A DNA stretch of 64,000 nucleotides from Amborella trichopoda (GCF_000471905.2 NW_006500104.1:3657203-3721202), one strand, 5' to 3'; shown: positions 35,768-48,619, numbered from the stretch's first letter. Program-made: numbers and translations. Notes: a model not told the origin generated them from the letters alone.

Positions 35768-37418
35768 GATTTCTAGAGCTCATAGAGTGGGCCTTTGAAG
35801 GACCTTGGCCTGGTTGGCCTTGACTCTCCCCTTGAGTAGGTTGACCAGGGTCTAGTCGACCGTGTGAGTCAGGCGAGTTATGAGGGACTGGTGTATTCGA
35901 CAGCCTTTCTCATAGACTTAGACATTTGTGGGTGATGTGACCCTGGTTGGACAACATATCCCCTAGACCTAGATCATTATGGAGGATGAACTACTAGTTG
36001 GGCAACATTTCATTTAGATTCAGACATTTGTGTGGGGCGTGACCCTTGTTGGGCTGCATCTCCCCTAGACCTATATGTTGTTGGAGGGTGCAAACATGGA
36101 TACTTAGCCCTAGGTTGAATGCTCTGACTATTTAAGGTAGCTCGAGTCATGGAGACCTGCTGGACTACAAGGCTCGACATGACAAAAGGTGGGCTAGCTA
36201 TGTTGAGCCTAGGGTGTGGGATTATGGACCCACTAGAAACTAACTTAGACTAACCTAAAGTAGGGTATGCCTAGGGCACTAAGCTATGAGGTCCTACAGG
36301 TAGAGCCATCCTAAGGGATGTAGATGATGCAAGGGACTAAGTATCAGAGTCACTATAGATTACGGACATGACTATTAAACCTAATGATGCAATAAAGGAA
36401 GCAACCAAAATAAGTTTGGAATAAATGTTTTGACCATTTGTCACTATACGTAGGCCAAGGTAAGTGGTGTTCCTTGCTAAGTAAAAAGCTGAAATGAGTT
36501 AGGCTTTGATAGATACGCCCATAAGGTCCAGCTACAGTGACTACGAAAGGCCAGTCCTTACTATAATGGGGTTGTATTTGTGATCGAGTTTCCCCAAATG
36601 GATGCTTTGCTTCATTGCTGACACATCTCAATGCCCTACGCACGAAACTGGGTTCCCACATGACTAAGTGTCAGTGTAGGGTTTTTCAAAAATTGAAATA
36701 TTTTAGGGTATGTTTGAAGTGTGTGTGGGCAAGTGTGGAAAATTAAAACTCAGTGTTGTGTGCAGTATGTGTGATCAAGAAGCACTTGCAAAAAGCAACC
36801 TAAACACTAATGCAAGAGATAAGCTTGCAAAAAGATTTAGTCTAACAGGTCAAATATTTTCTAAAATAAATAATTAAAGTCAAAGCAAGATCTCAACATA
36901 AAACATAGTTTCCAACATATGATAAGAGAAAAATTCTTGAATTTGTCCTTTTCCTTATTTTGTCTTTATTATTTTAAAATGATAAAGATGCTTTTAGAAA
37001 GAAGATAAAATGAAGAGAGAAATCTTGAACTTATGCAAATAAGATAAGATCTTACAAAGGAGATAAAATCTAATCCAAAAAAATAAGATAAGAGAAACTA
37101 TTTTAAATCTACCTTATTCCTTGCTTTAAATTTTTATTTTATTTTTTTATTCTTTTAGCACAGTAAAGATAAAGATAATTTCAAAATGAGATAGGATCAT
37201 AATCTTAAATTATGTAGATATGACTAAGATGGATAAAAATCAAATCTGATGGGATAAAGCAAAAATAGATCTAAAACCCTATTTTTCTTATCTTTATCTA
37301 TTGTTTTTGGAATTTAGAAGAAAGAAGAACAGGCAAATAGAAAGTACAAAAAATCATCAGGAGGGAAAAGCAATTGGAAGACGATCTGCCGTAAGTTTTT
37401 TTGGGCAGTCCCTACGAC
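35768..37418. repeat. Gypsy leader duplication, copy 1
   Basis: 1.65-kb unit directly upstream of gag on the element strand, repeated head-to-tail at 37419-39232. Landmarks: AGAGTGGGCCTTTGAA, GATAGATACGCCC, TGTGATCAAGAAGCACTTGC, GATAAAGATGCTTTTAGAA. It contains about three diverged 60-bp subrepeats (CATATCCCCTAGACCTAGA) at 35900-36110. The 102-codon frame at 36353-36661 is not recognised. Confidence 0.85.
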
Positions 37419-39232
37419 ACTTTAGAGCTGATAGAGTGGGTCTTTGAACGACTTTGGCCTGCTTGGGCTTCACTCTCGCCTTGTGTAGGTTGACCCGGGT
37501 CTAGTTGACCGCAATTCAGAAGAGTTAGGAGGGACTAGGGTATTGCCGATGGTGTAAATTTCGGCAGCATTTCCCTTGGACCTGGACATTTTTGGGTGAT
37601 GTTCCCTTAGTTTGGCAGTATCTCCCCAAGACCTAGACGATGGTGGGTGTACAATCGATTCGACAACATTTACCACAAACCTAAACGCTTGTGGGCGATG
37701 TAACCTTGGTTGAACAACATATCCCCTAGACCTAGACCATTATGGAGGATGACTGGGTAACATTTCCCTTAAATTCAGACGTTTGTGTGGGGTGTGACCC
37801 TAGTTGGGCAGCATCTCCCCTAGACTTAGATATTGAAGGAGGGTGCAAAGCTAGATCCATAGCCCCAAGTCGAATGCTCTGACTATTTAAGGTGGCTCGA
37901 GCCCTGCAGACCTGCTGAACTACAGGGCTCGGCATGCCAGAAGGTGGACTAGCTTGGTGGAGCCTAGGGTGTGCGATTATGGAACCACTGGAACCTAACT
38001 TAGACTAACCTTAAGTAGGGTAAGCCTAGGGCACTAAGCTATAAAGTCCTACAGCTCAAGCCATTCTAAGGGGTCTAGATGAGGTAGTGGACTTAGTATC
38101 AGGGCCACTATAGGCTACAGACATAGCTATCAAACCTAAAGATACAGTAAATGAATCAATCAAAATAGGTTTGAAATAAAATTTTTGACCGTTTGTCACT
38201 ATACGTTGGCTGGCGTAAGTGGTGTTCCTTGCTAATTAAAAAGATGAAAAGAGTTAGGCTTTGATAGATACCCCCAAGGTTCAACTACCGTGACTACAAA
38301 AAGCCGGTCCTTACTATAGTGGATTTGTATTCATGATCGAGTTTTCCCAAATGGATGTGTTGCTCCATTATTGACACATCCCAATTCCCCACACATGAAA
38401 CAGGGTTCCCACATGACTCTGACTCTAGTCTTGGTGTAGGGTTTTTCAAAATTTTGAATATTTTAGGGTATGTTTGAAGTGCATGTGGGTAAGTGTGGAA
38501 AATGAAAACTCGGTGTTGTGTGTAGGACTTGTGATCAAGAAGTACTTGCAAAAAGTAACCTAATCACTAATGCAAGAGATAAGCATGGAAAAAGATTTAC
38601 TCTAACAAGATATGGTCAAACATTTTCGAGAATAACTAAATAAAATCAAAACAAGATCTTAACGTATAACATAATGTTGAATCTACCAACATAAGATAAG
38701 GGAAAATTTTTTGATTTTGTCTTTTCCTTATTTTGTCTTTATTATTTTAAAACGATAAAGATGATTTTAGAAGGAAGATAAAATCAACAGAGAAATCTTA
38801 AACTTCTGCAGATGAGGTTTTTTCAAAGAAAAGATAAGATCTTAGAGAGGAGAAAAAATCTAATCCAAAGAAAGAAGATAAGAGAAAACATTTTAAATCT
38901 ACCTTATTCCTTGTTTTTTGTATTTTTTTTTTATTCTTTTAGCACAGTAATGATAAAGATAATTTTAAAACAAGGTAAGATCTAAGTTTTAAAATATGCA
39001 AATAAGACTAAGATGGATAAAAAGTCAAATCTGATGGGATAAAGCAAACATAGATCTAAAACCCAATTTTTCTTATGTTTTTCTATTTCTTTTGGAATTT
39101 AGAGGAAATAAAAACCGGGAAATAGAAAGTACAAAAAATCACCGAGAGGAAAAAACAAGAAATCACCGAGAGGAAAAAACAAGTGGAATACGGGTTGCCG
39201 TAAGGTTTTTCAAGCAGTTCCTACAACACTAC
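37419..39232. repeat. Gypsy leader duplication, copy 2
   Basis: Same unit with roughly 100-160 bp extra, mostly because the 60-bp subrepeat array (37550-37870) has about five copies instead of three. Similarity to copy 1 runs to the end (AGAAAGTACAAAAAATCA, then GTAAGGTTTTTC). Near its end a 27-bp segment (AAATCACCGAGAGGAAAAAAC) is itself tandemly doubled at 39137-39190. Confidence 0.85.
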
Positions 39233-39367
39233 ATGGCCTATGTCAATCTAAATTTTGGGGCTTTCAGGGTTCTTTCGGTGTTTTTCAAACCTTGGATTTT
39301 TTGTTTTTCTGGAAAACAACTACTGTAAAATTTAAGGAAGTGTTTGAAGGCAAAAATACACAAATTT

Positions 39368-39385
39368 TCCCCACGGTGGGAACCA
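39368..39385 (-). other. Gypsy primer-binding site
   Basis: TGGTTCCCACCGTGGGGA on the element strand, two bases from the 5' LTR end. It resembles the TGGCGCCCACCGTGGGGC primer site common in plant gypsy elements, with two GC to TT changes. Confidence 0.75.
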
Positions 39386-39387
39386 AA

Positions 39388-40620
39388 CGTTTTACGCACA
39401 GATTTGCGCTATCTCAAAGATACAAACCCCATTCTTTGCAAAAAGAATGAATTTTATGAAAAAATAGAGAGAATGGGATCACTTAAACTATGGGCTCAAA
39501 AACATCATAGATCCAAACATATATGATTTTTTTCTAAGTCCACTAACAACATTATCTTCACGATCTATGTATACAGCCTTAAGCATTAAAATGCTTCTTA
39601 ATTTTGCGAAATCTATTAATAATAGAAATTTGCAAAGAATGTAAACTAAATTAATGATAAAAAAAACTAAAATCAATAGGGAAACATATATTTACCTTTG
39701 AAACCTGGAGTTTTGGGCTTGGATCATACCGCCCTTCGGGTCACCATCTCATTTTGGATGCGTCTTGCTTGCTGGAATTCATTGCTTTGATGTTCTTTCA
39801 CCTTGATCTAGGGTTCTTAAGGCTGTGAGAAGTGCATGTGATTTTGAGGTAGGGTCTACCTAAGGTTTTCATAAAGTTGGTTTTCATAAAGTTAGGAGGA
39901 GGTTTTCCTTGATTTTATAAGGCCTTTGCTCCTATTATCAAATCCAATTTTTTTGATTTTCTTGAATTTTTCAGGATTTTACCTATTTTTTGCAATTTTA
40001 GAGGAATTATCCCATTTTCTGTTATTTATTTGGATTTTTCCGCTATTTATTTGGATTTTTCCTAATTTCGAATTTTCTAGGGAGATTTGTCTATTTTTTA
40101 AGGACTTTTTGAAGTAGGGTTAGGTTTGAAATTAGATCGGTTTGATCCAAGGTTCCAAATTGAGTCAAAATAGTCAATTTTATAGATTTTTGCCGACTTT
40201 TGACCAATTCAAAGTGAATATGAAAAAGGACCCAGCGTATCGGGCCCATCGGGCTGCAAGAGGAATGGCGTATTGAGAGACATGATGCGGCCCGTGTCAT
40301 GAGTGTCATGCGTGAGGCGAGCTGCCTGGCGCGGCTCGACATGCCATGTGGTGTGCTTGGCTTGAGCAAGGGCATTTGGTAAGTTGTCCTATGGTTCTTC
40401 TGAGGCTTCTCATTTTGATTATGTAGGTCCGATTGTGTGAATCTTGGACTGTTGGAAAGCTATCAATATCTTCTCTGATTTGGGTTACATTGTTGGTGGC
40501 TTTGAGATAATTAAACTTGGTTTAGGTGTTTTATGGTCTACTAGGGTTTGTGTGGTCATTTAGACTCAAAAACAGGGTTTTAAGAATTCCCTTAACCAAA
40601 ATTTCGAGGGGATGTCTACA
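39388..40620 (-). repeat. Gypsy 5' LTR
   Basis: 1233 bp from TGTAGACATCCCC (40620 downward) to the primer site. Homologous to 19285-20458 throughout. Confidence 0.82.
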
Positions 40621-40950
40621 TTGTCTAAGAAGAAGCTGTCACTAGGAAGTACATTCCTAACTACTGTATCTGAGTGGAAAATAGCTCTGCAGCCCATGAT
40701 TTGGAGCATGTAACGAAAGATGTTGGCTAGGATTGTATTGGAATAATAGTAAGTCCCTGGGAAATATGTGCCAAGCCACCCATAAACATAATGAATGGGG
40801 AAGCCTGTGTGCCCCAATGTCTTCCCAGCCACAAACGCCTTGTTAAGCCTATTATTAATGTTGCAAAGGACGGGCTAGGCTAGTGCGTGCATTTGGCCAT
40901 CGGCCATGTCGCATGCCATGTAGAGGTCTCGGGTCTTCAGACATAGCCTC
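40621..40950 (-). pseudogene. Plant mobile domain (PMD) fragment, C-terminal part
   Basis: Reads CFVHVYVRPAEF, MACDMADGQMHALA, stop, PVLCNINNRLNKA, then FPIHYVYGWLGTYF, matching the PMD series (VRPxxFxxAxxMAxGxxxSLAxPVLAxIYxGLxxI, FPIHYVYGWLAxYF). Homology is cut at 40620 by the gypsy LTR. PMD proteins occur both as host MAIN-like genes and in plant transposons; this one has a stop and is truncated. Confidence 0.7.
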
Positions 40951-42436
40951 GAGAATTCGGCAGGGCGGACATACACATGAACAAAGCAATGTTTCATTAT
41001 TCACAAAACCAGCCGGTTAGATCGTAACTATCAGGGTACCGACTCCAGTTAAGGCCGCTTTACGGGTACTAGTATTTAGACCCATCTCTTAGAAAAACAT
41101 CGGCGTCCAAAAACGGTCAGTTAGACCTCGAACGGGTGGTTTTTATTAAAAACTGGCCGGTTTCTGCTAACCTGACCGGTTAACTAGTATAACGGGCGTT
41201 TTATTGCAAAAAAAATGGTAATTTTAAAAATAACGGGCATTATTTGAAAAAGGACCATTATATTTAACCGGAACATATGAATCCACCTTTTACAACAATT
41301 TAGATTCGATTTTCCGTCATTTTTCTTCGTATTTTTCGATGCTTTATTGTTGTATACCATAAAATGTATGTAAACCAACTTCGATGCCGCATGGATCTTC
41401 ATGAAAATTGGGGGCATTGAATCATTATTGAAGTATTAATATTTTCCCTATTTCAATTTGTCCAAAAAGATGAATATTGGAGGTTGATTTCTGCTCGAAA
41501 TGCAGCTACTTGAAGAACTGTGTTCGATCCAAAAAAATGACTTCTGATCGATCTATTGATTGTTTTTTATTGAACTGAGCTATGTATTTTGATCATCGAG
41601 GCTTCTTCTATTAAATACAGTAGGTATGTTTATATATTATCGATTATTTTTTTTTATATGTATTTTTTTCTGCATTGTTTTCATGAAAATTTCATGAACT
41701 TAAATCTTCGCCATTTTTTGAAGATCAATCTCAATAGTGAATGGATCTTCATGAAGTTTGGGGCATTTGAATCATAATCGAAGTATCTATCATATCCCTA
41801 TTTCAATTTGTTCAGAAAAAGGAAGATTGGGGGTTAATTTTGACTTGAAAATTTCGGTGTTCTTGATCGTTTTGGCTCAATTTTTTTAAAACTTTCAATA
41901 AAATTATGTTTTTTTATAAAAAGGAAAAATGTTTTTTTGTGATGAATATGAGAAAAAATATATATATTCTTTCTTTTCAATGTTATATTTTTTTCTAAAA
42001 AAAATAATATAAGTGTATGATAGAGTGCATGATAATGTTGCTCGATCTTTTAGTTATCTTTATTAAGTGCATAATGTAGTTGTCTTTGTAATAATGGAAG
42101 AGAATAGTGTATCCTTTATCATACGAATTGAGTTTCTTTTTATTTTGGGTTAATTCTAGTGTTCTTGATGATTTTGGATCGATTTTAGGTCTTCTTAATA
42201 AAGTTTTATTTTTCAATAAAATTATGTCTTTGTTATAAAAATGTGTTTTTTTGTGATGATTATGACAAAAAATATCTATATTCGTTTTTTTAATGTTATA
42301 TATTTTTCTAACAAAAGAGTAAAATAAGTGCATGATATAGTTCATGATAATGTTGCTTAATCTTTAGCTTGATTTTTTTTGTTTGATCTTTTTAATTATT
42401 TTTATTAAATACATGATGTAGTTGTATTTGTAATAA
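40951..42436. repeat. AT-rich tandem-like repeats, period about 310-350 bp
   Basis: GATCTTCATGAA..TTGGGGCATTGAATCAT at 41396 recurs at 41746, and TGTTCTTGATGATTTTGGATCGA at 42160 resembles 41860; TGATAATGTTGCTYRATCTTT occurs at 42029 and 42345. The third unit is interrupted by MITE C. From 40951 to 41390 nothing is recognised. Confidence 0.6.
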
Positions 42437-42830
42437 GGAAAAAGTTTATATATGGTTTCAACCTTATACTGTTGAAGTAAGGTGCACATAAAAAATCCTA
42501 CAGTGGTGAGTGCTCCAGCATAAGAGAACCCTCCAACTCATCATCTCGACCTTGAGGTAAATGGAAATGAAGAAAAAAAGAATTCCAACTCCAAGAAATA
42601 ATGCATCTTTTAACAAGTTATCTGGACTGTCGATTTTCAAGATTTTGAAGTGTTCATTGATCTGCTCGATCTGTACCATTTTTCAAATTTTAAATTTTAT
42701 AAATGAGGATAAAAAGAGATTTTGAAGCCATTATAAGGTTTTTGAAATGGAAAAGACATCTCTAAGTAAATTTTTATAGGGGTGCCTTACTTGCACAGTA
42801 TAAGGAGGAAACCTTATACAAACCTCACCC
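42437..42830. mobile_element. Mutator-type MITE, copy C
   Basis: About 394 bp, flanked by TTGTAATAA (9 bp; preceded by T on both sides) at 42428-42436 and 42832-42840. Ends GGAAAAAGTTTATATATGG and CCTTATACAAACCTCACCC are inverted copies. Oriented opposite to copy A. The uninterrupted repeat unit elsewhere (GTCTTTGTAATAATGGA) shows the pre-insertion site. Confidence 0.88.
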
Positions 42831-42840
42831 TTTGTAATAA

Positions 42841-43560
42841 TGGAGGAAAATAGTGCATCTGTTATCAAACAAATAAATAGAACTTCGTCCCAGTTGAATA
42901 GTGCATCTTAGCTTAGCAAGCTTCCTCCCACTTGAATAGTGCATCTTTTATCTTTATCATAAGAATAAATAGAGCATCTTTTATCATACCCAAGCTCCAA
43001 TCTTAGCCCAGGAAGGTTCCTCCCACTTGAATAAATAAAACTTGTGAGACTAAATAACACCTCTACACAAGAACTTTTTCTAGAACGTTTCTATAATCTC
43101 CTGGCTTCTTAGCCTAGCAAACTTCCTCCTACTTGAATAAATGAAACTTGTGATTGAATACCACCTTTACAGATGAACTTTCTCAAGAATGATATCATAT
43201 TATGCACTATTCAATAAGGGATGTGCAAAAATGATATGATGATATGATGTTGGTTAACATGAGTGGTCATGGCCCATATGAAACGATGATGATGACTAGT
43301 TGAATCTAATCTGGCCCTTGTTCTTTCTGCATACATGCATACACTGGTTCTTTCTTCTATTTGAACACTATACAAGCATTTAGTATGTAAGGCTTTATTT
43401 AGTTTTTTGGTTATCGAAAATGTAAATAGCACATTGCTTGGGTAAAATATTGAGGCAAATATGTCCCAAATAAATATGTTATTTTACAAAAAAATTAAAA
43501 TTTAATGGTAAAATAAATATTTTAATGAACTTTTATGTTCAGGAAAATTTACAAGAAAAT
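42841..43560. other. Unassigned spacer
   Basis: Contains three diverged copies of CTTCCTCCYACTTGAATAAAT with AGCATCTTTTATC-like words (about 42900-43150), a loose local repeat. No gene recognised. Confidence 0.5.
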
Positions 43561-43564
43561 AATA

Positions 43565-46500
43565 TGATGCGGAGGGGTAGTATGACATAAAAGTGAATGA
43601 TAAGGGAATAGTTCGACATAATTTTTGTAACAGAGAAATGGGTGGTGGTGTTTATTGCCTAAAAGAGCACCTTGCTTGGGTAAAGGATAGTATCACCGAT
43701 TGTAAAGATGTGCACCGGCAATAAAATAACAAACGTTAAAATTAATTACTAATGGAAAAGGAAAAAAGTTGCAGAGAGAAAGAGATGTGGAGGAAGTAGG
43801 GAGGGGCTATGAAAATCCCATAGATAACGATGAGGACCAAGAGGCAGAGTTCGAGGCGCAAATAAAACGAGCTAGGATTGCCAGCCTCCAAGAGCCGAAT
43901 TATAGACAAATGGAAATGCAAGAGATGTATGGGAGAAGGGATAGTGCATCCACTATCCGTCAGCCTCAACAACCTATAGTACCAGGTAGGAGAGAGTGCG
44001 AGCCTTCATTGCTTAGGTCCACATCGAGTAGATTAAGGCGTAGTTTCTCTAATCACCGATCCTCATATAGTCGACCATCTACTACTCACCAACCAATGAC
44101 TCGTGAATCCTCTAGACTTGACCCTTACAAGCCACTGGTGGGACCAGATTTTTCTTCGCGCTGACGGAGGGAAAAATCGTCTCTCAAACAATAGCAGAGG
44201 GTCGACGCACATTGCACACATGCTCTCCTACGTGCGAATAGGAACCAATAAAGAGATAGATTTTATGACAAGGGTGTGTTTAGGCGCTTACCTCGTCGTT
44301 CTGGGGTTCGGGACACACCCGGGCAGTTTTGCCCTCTTAGAACAATTATGAAGCCCTCCGGGTGTCTACCAACATGGTTTGGACACAGACTCTCCTCAGG
44401 CTTTTCAACTCGTTGCTTCACTCCCTCGCAATGGAAATTGTAGTATGGACTCGGTTGTACTCCTCTATAGTGGCTTGCTCAAACGAGGGCTGGCTGACGA
44501 AAAGAAGGGATGAGAGAGAAAGGTGATAAGGATTCCCCTCTCCACGCGAATGCTCTGCACTCGGGTGATCAAACCAATTGAAGGATTATAACTCTCTTGA
44601 CTTATTTGCTTAGGAAGACTCCTCTCGAGTGACTGAGGGAGAGAGAATATGCATCTCTCACAACCCAACTCGACTGTATGGAGAGGTAGTTAGAGCGATG
44701 ATTTGAGGGTTTGACTCTAAGAAGTATTGGGTCAAGTGTATGTCGGATAACATGGTGCTATACAGTAACACAGTCTTGCTGGGTCAATGATAGAGATGCG
44801 AGGGGAGAGAGACACGGCCATGCATCCTCCGCTGATACTGGTTACTGCACGGGGCAAGTAACCTGTGAAGAGAGAGAAGAAAGAAAGAAGAGGGAGAGAA
44901 GGAATGGAGCCGCACGGCTAGTGAGGCCTAGAGATAGTTTTCTCTCTGAAAAGTTTTCTTTCTCTTTGGTACTAAATCCACGGGTTAGGAGCAAAAGACA
45001 GGTAGAAACGAGCTTAATGTCGCTATTTTATTAATGAATGATCCAACTATTTTACAATTGACCTGAGCTTGTTTATATAGAACAGGGGTGGATGCTCTAA
45101 ACTAAGCTTAAAAACAATTAAAAGAAATTACAATAAAATCCGTAATTTAGGAATAACTACCAAAATGCCCCTTAAACCTTTTGTGCTAATGATGAAACCA
45201 TCCCTCTCTCTCCATTGCCAGATTGTGGAAGCTTTTTTGGATGCTTGTGACGGTGTTTGAGACGATCGATCATCGTAGTCTTGATGCTTGTTTGATTCTG
45301 AAGAGTTTGATGTCTTTTGATCGCCTTGAGGTGGACTTTTTCTTGAGCGGTGGAAGTCTAGCTAGATCGTGAACTTTTGTCCATCGCTGCAATGCAATCT
45401 ATGGTGTTTCAAATCTTTCTTTCGATTGCAAATTAGAGAGGAGACTTCCACAATTGTTTTGCGCCAATTTTTATCTGTTTTGGTCCTTGCTTGAAGTACT
45501 TTTTGATTTCGGGAGATCACCAGAAAAAGGGATTCCAGCCACCAGGCGATTGTATTTTCTTCTTCCTTGGAATTTACAATTTATCTGACCTTAGATTGAA
45601 TGTAACAGTTGTACCAGTTTGTAGTCCTTCGTGACATGGTCACATCGGACCTGTCTTTTCGATGATCTAATGTATAGTTCTCGAGTTTATTGCTTCACGA
45701 AGTTCAAGATACCTTTTTGTTCAAAAACCTATGATTTCCATGGTTTCGAGCTCATATTCTCTCTAGAAAAACTTTGATTCTGGGTCATGTCATGACACGT
45801 GGCATATGTAAAAATGACCAGGTGGTTGAGGCCTATTTTGCCCAAATTTGAGCTTGATTCAACTTCAATCGAGCAACGTGTGGGTATTTGCAGGTCATCC
45901 TGAGAGGCGAAGATCACAGTCTCCATGATTGGGGATTGATTTTGGTGAAGCTGCCACAGCAATAGTGTACGACTTACCCTTTCGATGTAATTTGGGCCAA
46001 TAATGTTCTTGGGAAGTCCGATTGAGCCCAAATTTGATCGCTATGGGTTTTTCGACATTATGGATGCAACGACTGTGGTCTAGTATTATTTCAAACCCCT
46101 AGCATAGGGCTTTAGTTGTAAGGTCTCTTTGTGACATGATGGCACTTTTTCCCAAATTGCCTAGTGTTAGGCTTATTCTGCAGTGTTCCCTTGGTCTGGC
46201 AGTGTCTCGGGCACCAACAGGACTAGGTTGTCACTAGCTCTCTTCTTATTTGTGTACGGGATGTAGGTACATCCAAAATAACGTACCGCAATATCGTAAA
46301 AATAAATAAAATTTTCATCAACAGGTATATTAATGGAAAATGAGAAAAAAATGATTAGCATGTTCTGGTATGCTAGTGTGCTGCCATTTAATTCTGTGAG
46401 CTTGAACTTTTATCCGTAGACGGTATCTTCTATAACTGAGGCAAGGCTAGGTGTTAGAGGCCCAACTGCAAAGGAGCTTGCAGGGACATGTTTAAAAGCT

Positions 46501-48600
46501 GTTGTTCATGATGTGGATAAGCATATTACATAGTTCAAGGTCGGTTGGCCAGGTACAAGAGTGACCATCATGACATACGGTTGGAAGGACATGTCCCACA
46601 TGCATCTTGCCAAATTTTTAATAGGTTTCCCTAGGGGCATTGTTTACCAATATAACATTGACATATCAAGAAAGAAACATACTAGATGACTGATATGCAC
46701 ACACATGGACTAGATTGTAGATGAGGTTGGACCTAAAAATGTAGTCTAAGTAGTGACTGATAATGCTACTCCCTATGCTGCCAATTATATTAATTTGATG
46801 CTTAAGAAAATAGTTAAGATGAAGAGGGTTAAAACTTGTATTTTGAATTGAAAGCAGATTACAAGATTGATATACAATCATACATACCTCCTTGTTTTGA
46901 TGAGGGAGAATTGCATGTGAGAGATTGTCAGGGAGTCCACTATTAGGTTCACCACAGCGTTCCTTACTATACAATCAATATTGAGCAACAAGGTAGGATT
47001 GAGGTCAATGATACGCTCTAATGAGTGGTAGACTGATAGGGAAGCAACGAGTCAACATGGAAGGTAGGTTGAAATCATCCTTGTCGATCGGAGGTTCTAG
47101 GCTCGATGCAACTATGTTGTTTCTGTAACTGAACCTCTAGTGCAGGTGTTAAGGTCAGTTGACTCTGATGATAAACCCGCAATGGGGTTTCTGTACGATG
47201 CAATGAGATGCGTAAGGAAAGTTATATTTCATAATAACATATGGACTGTTAAGATATTGGAGATCGTTGATCGTAGGTGGAGAGACCAATTGCATCGAGA
47301 TATCCATGTGGGAGGTAATTTATGATTCATCGTCCCAATTCATGATTCATTCTCAACTCCGAGTAAATTTACCGTAATTAATAATATAACAAACTATTGT
47401 TCTTTCACTCTAATGCCACCTTAGATGACGCACATATCATGGAGGGTGTGAGAAACTACATCTACTGGATTTAGCCTAATCTTAAAACTCAGATGGAGTG
47501 TATGCAATAGGTAAACCTTAAACAGAACGTGTCTGTAATAAAATTTCAATTCAGAATAATGAATTGCATTTTTATGTTGTACTAATTTATTGTACATGCA
47601 TCTTGTTATTTGTAGCTTATCATGTACATATAAAAACATGGGGAATTTGCATATAACAATGTTAAAAAAGTAGTTGGAAAATTGCACCCAGGTTAGTTTT
47701 AAGTTAAAACTTATAATAGTTTAGTACAATATTATTTGTTGGTTTTTTAAATAATTTTATTTTATATTGTTAAGTATTTCTATGTTTTTCTGTGCCAGGA
47801 CGATGCACGGAATTCGAGCAAAGCAATTGCAAAAGATTGCAGTTAAAGTTTTGAGTTATGCTTCCTCGAGATGTGAGATAAAATGGAGTACATTTCAGTG
47901 GATACAAGGTGGAATAGGTCAAAGACTCGGACGCTGCACAACTTGGTGTACATTCATTACAATTTGAAATTGAGAGGGAGACATATTAGGGGGACCCCCA
48001 CAGACTACATGCCGATCAACCTTGATTACATCTTTTAGAGGGACCCCATCAATGAGTAGGTATCACAAAGTACCCCACTATTAGACCAGGATTTCCTTAG
48101 TGGGGCAGTTTCCCATGTAGATGATAATGCATATGTTGCAGCACCCAATGAAGGAGACATGGTAGTGGACACTGATACCGACTATGATGATTATGTACAG
48201 GATGAGAATGAGGGGCAGGATGATGCGGAGACAACTGAGACAATGGAAAACGACTGGCAGGGTCTAGTCGTCCAAGAATGTGAAGGGGCGCAACATGATG
48301 AGGTGCTTGATGATTAGGAAGATCCAATTAGATTGGCTTGGTAGGAAGTCCAGGCATCGAGGTGTAGCAGCTACTCGACAAGGGAGAGACGAAGCTGTAG
48401 CTGGCACCGTAACCTGGGCTACTCATTATGATGACAATATTGAAGCTGCTGAGGGCCATAACATAGAACATGATGAGGATAAAATAGAACAAGGTGAGTG
48501 TAATACAGAACAGGGTGAGGGAGACCACGAAAGCTGGACGAGTCTAAGAGACTTTGGCCAAAGGAGTACCACAAGAAATGTTTCTGACTGACAAGGGGGC
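43565..48600 (+). pseudogene. hAT transposase (BED finger, DUF659, dimerisation region), interrupted
   Basis: Plus-strand hAT transposase in order: BED-type finger at 43600-43725 (NREMGGGVYCLKEHLAWVKD, then DCKDV; the first Cys of the usual KCNFC is His), charged linker 43769-44147 (ENPIDNDEDQEAEFE, RQPTT-like Ser/Arg region), a 2.2-kb insertion, then MFWYASVLPFNSV (46340), GVRGPTAKELAGTCLKAVVH, TYGWKDMSHMH and VTDNATPYAANYINLMLKK (DUF659 with the TDNA box, 46440-46820), RSVDSDDKPAMGFLYDAM and EIVDRRWRDQLHRDIH (47150-47310), and QLQKIAVKVLSYASS...WSTFQWI with HNLVYIHYNLKLRG (47820-47980), the C-terminal dimerisation region. An acidic tail follows. A CCAG acceptor-like junction at about 47799 hints at an intron. 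Many stops and frameshifts; inactive. Confidence 0.85.
44150..46325 (-). mobile_element. 2.2-kb insertion in the hAT gene, probable solo LTR
   Basis: Separates the transposase linker from the WYASVLPFN motif. On the minus strand it has LTR character: near the right end TGTTGATGAAAATTTTATT, a TATA box TCTATATAAAC at about 45074-45084, an AT-rich start region, and near the left end GGTCCCACCA. No coding sequence. Flanking 5-mers tested (GCCAC, GGTAT) do not match, so ends are provisional. Confidence 0.45.
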
Positions 48601-48619
48601 ACAACTATGGCGTTATAGA

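Larger units (their letters stand above)
19285..40620 (-). mobile_element. 21.3-kb Ty3/gypsy element, Tat type, degenerate
   Basis: Minus-strand element with LTRs at 39388-40620 (5') and 19285-20458 (3'), primer site at 39368-39385, gag, protease, split RT/RNase H and integrase remnant in gypsy order. RNase H wording (MDPLMYLLQRPILNGGLAKW) and large non-coding 5' and 3' regions with tandem repeats point to the Tat lineage. The LTRs differ by many substitutions and indels, so it is old. The flanks do not agree (CATAT left, TTGTC right), and about 8 kb in the middle is unassigned, so it is probably a composite. Confidence 0.8.
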
